Below, one piece after another: positions 7,058-12,200 of a stretch of DNA of 12,200 bases. The first letter of the stretch is position 1, and every line of letters starts with the position of its first letter. Where the stretch lies: assembly GCA_028684405.1 (NCBI GenBank), contig JAQUGA010000060.1:1-12200 (forward strand), given 5' to 3'. This DNA is from Bacteroidales bacterium (lineage in GTDB: Bacteria > Bacteroidota > Bacteroidia > Bacteroidales > WCHB1-69). Position numbers and translations under genes: made by a program. The notes under the pieces were generated by a model. That model ran no database searches and had not been told where the DNA came from. It saw only the letters and a program-made list of their open reading frames with translations.

Positions 7058-7655
7058 ATCGTAGAAATAGAGTGATAGTAATTTGGCCTTGCAAACTAGG
7101 ATTGGGAAGAATTAAAGTTTGAGCAGGATATACATTTTTATTGCTTTTGGCAAGCAATCGCAATGCTTCCGCATTTGAGTTTTCAACTTGATTACTGAGG
7201 GCTATTAGTACCAAGTGACGTGTTTTTTCGAGTAGATTTTCGAGGTTTGTCGTTTTGCTGGATAGAATAATACCTCCGTTTTTAGAAATAAGAAAATCAA
7301 CAGGCATTATCATATAATCATATACACTTGTAGTGAGCGTGTTGTCAAAAACACTTAATCCGCAAACATTTAGTAGTTCTCCTAAATCGGCATTGTTGCA
7401 AAAGACAGTGTTTAGCTTTTTGTCATGAAAAAAGGTAGATACTTTTTCAACCAACTCTTTTCCGTTGGCACACAAATGAAATATTCCTCCGTTTTGAGTA
7501 AATTTTTCGGCAAAAGCTAAATCTGGAAACTCATCGGGATTCTCTTTTGTTTCGGGTTTTATTTCAATTTTGTCCGAAAGAATCTCTTCGTCTTTTTCAA
7601 GAAGGGACTCCCTGATGGATTTTAAAATTTGCTCTTTTACCGAAGTTTGTTCCAT
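7047..7655 (-). CDS. LUD-domain protein, LutC/YkgG-like
   Basis: The protein has 202 residues and probably belongs to the LUD superfamily, which includes LutC, a subunit of the LutABC lactate oxidase. Visible features are a charged helical N-terminus (about 5-45), DFLISKNGGIILSSKT (120-135), which corresponds to the family's 'D..Ia.tGtlvl.s' core, and HLVLIALSNQVE (147-158), which matches the '.h.vvi....iv' strand. The partners LutA and LutB (iron-sulfur proteins) are not adjacent. Instead the gene sits between ftsH (13 nt upstream) and cdsA (11-nt overlap). Similar lone LUD genes occur at this place in other Bacteroidota, from general knowledge. A role in lactate oxidation is therefore doubtful, and the true function is unknown. 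It is soluble, with no signal peptide. Confidence 0.75.
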   Translation of the reverse strand: MEQTSVKEQILKSIRESLLEKDEEILSDKIEIKPETKENPDEFPDLAFAEKFTQNGGIFHLCANGKELVEKVSTFFHDKKLNTVFCNNADLGELLNVCGLSVFDNTLTTSVYDYMIMPVDFLISKNGGIILSSKTTNLENLLEKTRHLVLIALSNQVENSNAEALRLLAKSNKNVYPAQTLILPNPSLQGQITITLFLRYVA

Positions 7656-7668
7656 GCTTTTATCTTAG

Positions 7669-9711
7669 TTATTCAAGGGGCGTATCGCTTTTTTCATCGG
7701 GGGTTTCCTCTGTCTTTTTTTCCTCCGCCTCAATTATTTCAGCTTTGATATCCAATACTTCATGAGGACGCTCGCCTAAAATAGCAACCACATCTTCGCG
7801 GAAAATAACCTCTTTTTCAAGAAGCATATTTGCTAATATTTCGAGTTTGTCCTTATTGTCTCTGATAATATCTTTTGCTCTTTCGTATGCTTTTTCAACC
7901 AATTTGTGAATTTCAGAATCAATCAATCGTGCCGTTTCATCGCTGTAGGGCTTTTGGAAAGTATATTCAGATTGACCGCTAGAGTCGTAGTAACTTGTAT
8001 TGCCAATTTTTTCATTCATACCAAAGTAAACCACAATCGCATGTGCTTGTTTTGAAACCCTTTCAAGGTCATTTAAAGCACCCGTGGACACTTCTCCGAA
8101 AAAGACCTCTTCGGCGGCACGACCCCCCAAAGTCGCAGTCATTTCATCAAACATTTGATCAAAGGTTGTGAGTTGACGCTCTTCGGGCAAATACCAAGCA
8201 GCTCCCAATGATTTTCCACGAGGAACTATCGTTACTTTTACAAGAGGCGAAGCGTGTTCGATAAGCCAGCTTACTGTAGCATGACCCGCTTCGTGGAAAG
8301 CAATCACTTTTTTCTCTCTGGGTGAAATAATTTTAGATCGACGTTCGAGTCCACCCACGATACGGTCGATGGCATCTAAAAAGTCTTGTTTACCAATTGA
8401 TTTTTTTGCTTTTCTTGCTGCAATCAAAGCTGCCTCGTTACAAACATTGGCAATGTCGGCACCCGAGAAACCAGGCGTTTGGCGAGCAAAAAATTCGCTG
8501 TCAAAATCTTTATTTAATTTTAAATTCCGAATGTGTACTTTGAAAATTTCTTTTCGTTCTTCTACATCTGGCAATTCAACATGAATCTGACGATCGAAAC
8601 GACCTGCACGCATCAAGGCTTTGTCTAAAACATCAGCCCTATTGGTTGCAGCCAAAATGATAACTCCGTTGTTGGTCGAAAAACCGTCCATCTCGGTTAG
8701 CAGTGCATTCAAAGTGTTTTCGCGTTCATCATTGGAACCCGAAAAATTTGCTTTTCCGCGAGCTCGTCCGATGGCATCAATTTCGTCGATGAAAATAATA
8801 CAAGGTGCTTTTTCCTTGGCGGATTTAAATAAATCTCGAACCCGAGAAGCACCTACTCCGACAAACATTTCTACAAAATCGGAACCCGATAAAGTGAAAA
8901 ATGGAACTTTGGCTTCGCCGGCAACGGCTTTTGCTAATAAAGTTTTTCCTGTTCCCGGAGGACCAACTAAAAGTACGCCTTTCGGGATTTTTCCACCCAG
9001 TGTGGTGTATTTTGATGGATTCTTTAAAAAGTCAACAATTTCGATAATCTCTTCCTTGGCTCCTTCCAGTCCGGCTACGTCATTAAAGTTGACATTGACA
9101 GCGGCATCTTTGTCAAATAATTGGGCTTTCGATTTCCCGAAATTAAACATTTGAGAGCCACCAGAGCCTTTGGTCATCGAACGCATGATGAATATCCAAA
9201 TAACGACAATCACAATAATGGGCAAAAACCACCCAAACATTTCTGTCCAATCTTTGGAGTTGTCATAAGCGATGATTACCGGTTTGAAATTTTGAATAAT
9301 TTGAATTTTCTCTTCTTCAGTTTTTCCAATAGTATCTTTTGTAATAATCTGATTTTGAGCTTTTTCGACAAAATTATTAAAGGTTTCTACCGAACCTATC
9401 ATGTGAAAATAATGAGGGCCTTCCTGAGCTTTTCCGGTTTTTGTATTGATAAAATCTTTATACCGCTCCTCGGTTTTCATGCTGTCGGGCTTAATATAAA
9501 TTTGAGCTTGTTCTTTTTTTCGAACAATTACAATTTTATCAACATGCTGACTTACAAGTACTTGATTTAGTATGTTGGAGTCAATCTCTTTGGCTTCTGG
9601 ATTTGTATTCCAAAAGTAACTGCCAATAAACAGTAAAGCTAAGGCTCCATATATCCAATAAAAATTGAAAAATTCTTTTTTCGATTTCTTTTTCTTTTTC
9701 GGTTGTTCCAT
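7669..9711 (-). CDS. ftsH: ATP-dependent zinc metalloprotease FtsH
   Basis: FtsH is a membrane-bound hexameric AAA+ protease that degrades misfolded membrane proteins and regulatory targets. The protein has 680 residues. A Lys-rich N-terminus and a first helix (about 17-34) lead to a periplasmic domain (about 35-158) and a second helix (about 159-177). The AAA+ domain follows, with Walker A GPPGTGKT (250-257), pore loop FVG (283-285), Walker B IIFIDEID (305-312) and the second region of homology with likely arginine fingers R371 and R374. The zinc protease motif is HEAGH (473-477), with D548 in LNDLE as the third ligand. An acidic, Lys-rich tail (about 655-680) is typical of the phylum. All catalytic residues are present. 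It lies 25 nt after rsfS and 13 nt before the LUD gene. In E. coli FtsH controls LpxC and so lipid balance; its siting next to cdsA and psd fits a membrane-homeostasis operon, by inference. Confidence 0.97.
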   Translation of the reverse strand: MEQPKKKKKSKKEFFNFYWIYGALALLFIGSYFWNTNPEAKEIDSNILNQVLVSQHVDKIVIVRKKEQAQIYIKPDSMKTEERYKDFINTKTGKAQEGPHYFHMIGSVETFNNFVEKAQNQIITKDTIGKTEEEKIQIIQNFKPVIIAYDNSKDWTEMFGWFLPIIVIVVIWIFIMRSMTKGSGGSQMFNFGKSKAQLFDKDAAVNVNFNDVAGLEGAKEEIIEIVDFLKNPSKYTTLGGKIPKGVLLVGPPGTGKTLLAKAVAGEAKVPFFTLSGSDFVEMFVGVGASRVRDLFKSAKEKAPCIIFIDEIDAIGRARGKANFSGSNDERENTLNALLTEMDGFSTNNGVIILAATNRADVLDKALMRAGRFDRQIHVELPDVEERKEIFKVHIRNLKLNKDFDSEFFARQTPGFSGADIANVCNEAALIAARKAKKSIGKQDFLDAIDRIVGGLERRSKIISPREKKVIAFHEAGHATVSWLIEHASPLVKVTIVPRGKSLGAAWYLPEERQLTTFDQMFDEMTATLGGRAAEEVFFGEVSTGALNDLERVSKQAHAIVVYFGMNEKIGNTSYYDSSGQSEYTFQKPYSDETARLIDSEIHKLVEKAYERAKDIIRDNKDKLEILANMLLEKEVIFREDVVAILGERPHEVLDIKAEIIEAEEKKTEETPDEKSDTPLE

Positions 9712-9736
9712 AAAATAGTCTCTAGTTTTTTAGTCC

Positions 9737-10123
9737 TTAATCAATACTTATTTTTTTGATTTCAGCATCTGCCCATAATTGCTCCAATTTAAAGAATGTA
9801 CGGGTTTCCGGTAAGAAAATATGAATTAGTACATCAAAATAGTCTAACAAAATCCATTCTTTATTTTCCGTGCCTTCAATGTTTATAGGTTTGATTTTGA
9901 ATTCGTTGCGAATAGAATAGATGATTTCATCGCTGATGGTTTCTGCTTGAATTCCAGAATTTGCAGTGCAAATAATGAATTTGTCGAACAATGTATTGGG
10001 AACGTGTTCAATGTTTAAAACAGTAACATCGTCGGCATTTTTTCTTAACATTGCATCGATAGCTGTTTGACTAACATCTACTTTGTTTATTGTGTTTTTT
10101 TTATCTGCTTTTAATCTGGGCAT
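9737..10123 (-). CDS. rsfS: Ribosome silencing factor RsfS (YbeB/Iojap family)
   Basis: RsfS binds ribosomal protein uL14 on the 50S subunit, blocks subunit joining and so dampens translation in starvation. The protein has 128 residues, a normal length. It shows DKFIICTANSGIQAETISDEI (the family's 'D.fvI..g.s..q..aiad.i' strand and helix, about 47-67) and WILLDYFDVLIHIF (89-102, the family's 'W.llD.gdvivHif'). ETRTFFKLEQLWADA (105-119) is the conserved C-terminal helix. It is the first gene of the rsfS-ftsH-LUD-cdsA-psd operon, with a -7 box just upstream. The start at 10123 is supported by a short A/T leader and by the position of that box. A basic N-terminal extension (about 1-15) precedes the domain. 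Confidence 0.93.
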   Translation of the reverse strand: MPRLKADKKNTINKVDVSQTAIDAMLRKNADDVTVLNIEHVPNTLFDKFIICTANSGIQAETISDEIIYSIRNEFKIKPINIEGTENKEWILLDYFDVLIHIFLPETRTFFKLEQLWADAEIKKISID

Positions 10124-10136
10124 ATTATTTTTTTTG

Positions 10137-10144
10137 CAAAGATA
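10137..10144 (-). promoter_or_regulatory. Candidate -7 box for the rsfS-ftsH-LUD-cdsA-psd operon
   Basis: On the minus strand TATCTTTG matches TAnnTTTG exactly. It lies 13 nt before the rsfS ATG (10123), so the leader would be only about 5-10 nt. No TTTG -33 box is found at 17-23 nt upstream; the nearest TTG is only 10 nt away. The rest of the 146-nt gap (10124-10269) holds T-tracts and no clear hairpin. Confidence 0.38.
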
Positions 10145-10269
10145 ACTAAATTTACAATTGATGGATTTATTATATAAATAACATGGTAACTCTTATGTTT
10201 TTTTAGGAGATTTTTTTTGTGGCGGACATAAATTAAAGCGTTGGATGTAGAGTATTGACAGGAAAAAAA

Positions 10270-11754
10270 CTATAATTCCTCTGTTTGAAGAATTTTAATC
10301 ATCTCTTTAAATTTTAAAATCCGAAGAACAATGGCATAAAGCATTTCTAAGACTACAAACAGAGCCAATCCGATGAGCCAATTTGAGATAAAAGTACGTA
10401 TCAGTATGATTGTTAAGATACTCAACGCAAAAAATGCTAGAAATTGCCATAAATAGCGAACATTAAAGTTGAATTTGAAGATTTTCATGGCTAAATACAT
10501 TTGTAAACCCGCCGTAATAAATTGAGTGATTACGCTTGCCCATGCCGATCCAACGGCCATAAAACGAGGGATTAAATACAGATTCAAACCAATGTTTAAA
10601 ACCATACCCGAACTTGCAACAATGTTTAGTTGTTTTAAATTTCCGTTTGCAGTAAGCAGCGATCCGAAAATATAAGTTGTAGAAATGGCTGTAAAACAGA
10701 TCATTAACATGCCAAAAATAGTGGCTGATTGATGAATTCGAAGCATGTATTCCGAAATACTTTCCAATGAATGAATGGGATACAAAAGTGTCATTATTTC
10801 ATGTCGGTATGCAAAACACGATACAGCAACGATAAATGCAGGAATAACAAGCAATACAATGGAGAGTTTTACAATTTCGCCAACATGCTCTTTTTGCTTT
10901 ATCATTTTTGCAAAAATGGGCAATAATAATACCGAAAATAGATATGCAATCATATTGGCAGCATCCAGCAAACGATAGGCAGAAGCGTATGTTCCCGATT
11001 GGTATGCGCCAATTCCTGTCGGCAAAATACGCTCAATCATAACGCTGTCGATGCGGTTGTAAAACGACATTAATAAGACCAAAACGGCAAACGGCATGCT
11101 TTGGCGAAAAACCACCAAAATAAACTTTCGATTCCAATATAATTTTGAAAATTTAGCCTTGCGAACGACCACCACAAATGCAATAATCGCCGTTATAAAG
11201 TAGGCCACTGTTTGTGCATAAACAAACCATTTGATATTAAACTGAATGGAACTGATATTGCCCCAAATCAGAATGGAGCAAAAAACAATCATTAAAAAAC
11301 GGTCGAGCACCGAAATAATACTGTCGGTTTTGAAAAGATGCAAGCCCGTAATATTCGACCGCAAATACAAAACAAAGGATATCAACATTTGATTGAATGC
11401 CATAATATACAAAAGTTGCATCTGTTCGGCATTGTATCCAATAATAAAACCTATCGAGATGGTTGTGATTGCATAAGCCACGCTCAGTAGGATTTTTATA
11501 ACTAAAATTCCCGAGAAATATTTGTTTAGTAAATGATGGTTTTGTGCAATATTTCGATTGTTGAAGTTGGTTAAGCCCATGTCCAACAAAATATTAAATA
11601 AAAAAGAAAAATTAAAAATGGCATAATAAAACCCGTACGATTCTGCTCCAACAATATTTTGTACCGCTCTGTCGATGCCCAAAATCCAAAATGGCTTAAT
11701 GAGCAAATTAAGCGATAGCAACAATATTAAATTGGTCAAAAACTTTTTTTTCAT
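10270..11754 (-). CDS. Polysaccharide flippase, Wzx-like (MOP superfamily)
   Basis: This is a predicted inner-membrane flippase of 494 residues with about 12-14 hydrophobic helices across its length. It moves lipid-linked oligosaccharide from cytosol to periplasm for O-antigen, capsule or exopolysaccharide assembly. Family features include an N-terminal helix with ILGIDRAVQN (24-33) and a 'GxYxxxF' start pattern (SYGFYYAIFNFSFL, 39-52). An internal NRIDSVMIERIL...GIGAYQSGTYASAYRL motif (about 228-263) is typical of the central part of Wzx and related proteins. The C-terminal half repeats the architecture, as expected of MOP carriers. It sits 12 nt after an FkbM-type methyltransferase gene on the same strand, supporting a polysaccharide locus running off the right edge. 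It is the last gene of that run; rsfS follows after 146 nt. The polymer type cannot be told. Confidence 0.83.
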   Translation of the reverse strand: MKKKFLTNLILLLSLNLLIKPFWILGIDRAVQNIVGAESYGFYYAIFNFSFLFNILLDMGLTNFNNRNIAQNHHLLNKYFSGILVIKILLSVAYAITTISIGFIIGYNAEQMQLLYIMAFNQMLISFVLYLRSNITGLHLFKTDSIISVLDRFLMIVFCSILIWGNISSIQFNIKWFVYAQTVAYFITAIIAFVVVVRKAKFSKLYWNRKFILVVFRQSMPFAVLVLLMSFYNRIDSVMIERILPTGIGAYQSGTYASAYRLLDAANMIAYLFSVLLLPIFAKMIKQKEHVGEIVKLSIVLLVIPAFIVAVSCFAYRHEIMTLLYPIHSLESISEYMLRIHQSATIFGMLMICFTAISTTYIFGSLLTANGNLKQLNIVASSGMVLNIGLNLYLIPRFMAVGSAWASVITQFITAGLQMYLAMKIFKFNFNVRYLWQFLAFFALSILTIILIRTFISNWLIGLALFVVLEMLYAIVLRILKFKEMIKILQTEEL

Positions 11755-11766
11755 GCTTAAATTACA

Positions 11767-12200
11767 TTATTCAATAGGAATAAAAAAGAAATTTTGAGAA
11801 ACCGAAGGACATTTATCGTAGTCAACTAATTTGCCCTTGCAAAATTGCTTGCATTCGTAGCCCAAAGCCAGCATAAAATCAATACAATTGATTCGATTTT
11901 GGTTTTCCCAAAGTTCAGTATAAACAATTGGCTTGTTTTTTCTCAGTATGTTTTCGCCTCCTTTGAGAACGAAGAATTCAAAATTTTCTACATCCAGTTT
12001 AATTCCTCCAATGGGTTCATTTTGAATCTCTTGAACATCATCCAGTCGTTTCATGTCTGCTTCATAATGCAATCCGCAATTGAAATCCGCAATACTTTCG
12101 TGGCAAACATGGCTCGATCCGTGTAGTTTTATTTTTCCTTCAACTGGCAAAACCATCTTGATTTTTTCGTTGGATTCTCCCCATTCAAAATCTAACACGC
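11767..12200 (-). CDS. FkbM-family SAM-dependent methyltransferase, 3' portion
   Basis: The reading frame is open to the window edge and ends at a stop at 11767-11769, so only the C-terminal ~144 residues are seen. A GTG at 12196-12198 (MLDFEWGES... if used as a start) is more likely an internal Val, because the family's SAM-binding N-terminal half is missing. The visible core is IGGIKLDVENFEFFVLKGGENIL (about 63-85 of the visible part), the FkbM 'iKiDVEG.E..vl.Ga...l' motif, followed by PIVYTELWE (90-98). FkbM enzymes are O-methyltransferases, often acting on sugars or glycans in surface polysaccharide clusters. Its position 12 nt upstream of a Wzx-like flippase fits that role. The substrate is unknown. 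Confidence 0.78.
   Translation of the reverse strand, partial: VLDFEWGESNEKIKMVLPVEGKIKLHGSSHVCHESIADFNCGLHYEADMKRLDDVQEIQNEPIGGIKLDVENFEFFVLKGGENILRKNKPIVYTELWENQNRINCIDFMLALGYECKQFCKGKLVDYDKCPSVSQNFFFIPIE

Noticed and set aside
8621..9154. Long open frame on the plus strand opposite ftsH (177 codons)
   Set aside because: It lies fully antisense to the conserved AAA+ region of ftsH; its translation is Ser/Pro/Lys-rich with no domain, as expected of a mirror frame.
9121..9570. Plus-strand open frame of 149 codons opposite the N-terminal part of ftsH
   Set aside because: It is antisense to a confident gene, with no start context and no recognisable motif.
10199..10220. T-rich run with AGGAG resembling a ribosome binding site
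   Set aside because: No start codon with a real frame follows, and genes here do not use Shine-Dalgarno sites.

Overview
The window looks like chromosome of a member of the Bacteroidota, most likely class Bacteroidia or a relative. The DNA is AT-rich. Start codons follow A-rich stretches with no Shine-Dalgarno sequence. Several genes are preceded by the Bacteroidota -7 box TAnnTTTG. The gene order rsfS-ftsH-LUD-cdsA-psd is, as I recall, a familiar housekeeping arrangement of this phylum. I would not name a genus.

Layout. Positions 1-120 hold the tail of an IS1595/ISXO2-type transposase, followed by a long bidirectional terminator-like hairpin (133-189). A secreted peptidoglycan glucosaminidase with LysM repeats follows on the minus strand (269-1249). 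It is divergent from rsmG (start corrected to 1318), with a well-formed Bacteroidota promoter for the glucosaminidase between them. Rightward genes then run to 5492: rsmG (16S rRNA methyltransferase), an MFS transporter resembling MFSD1, a near-perfect 20-bp terminator hairpin (3432-3475), a DUF4349 lipoprotein/membrane protein, and a BASS-type (bile acid:sodium symporter fold) transporter.

From 5567 to 10123 a compact minus-strand operon reads rsfS, ftsH, a lone LUD-domain (LutC-like) gene, cdsA and psd. Its gaps are 25, 13, -11 and 12 nt. It joins ribosome silencing, membrane proteolysis and phospholipid (CDP-diacylglycerol, phosphatidylethanolamine) synthesis. Upstream, also on the minus strand, lies the end of a surface-polysaccharide locus: a Wzx-like flippase (10270-11754) and the 3' part of an FkbM-type methyltransferase (11767-12200, cut by the window edge).

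No gene-free stretch exceeds 300 bases; the longest gap is 183 nt (4380-4562). I see no tRNA, rRNA, CRISPR array, riboswitch or phage module. I found no convincing undescribed system. The points most worth a second look are the orphan LUD gene inside the ftsH-cdsA operon, the BASS transporter that lacks the usual sodium ligands, the MFSD1-like transporter, and the doubly anchored DUF4349 protein.
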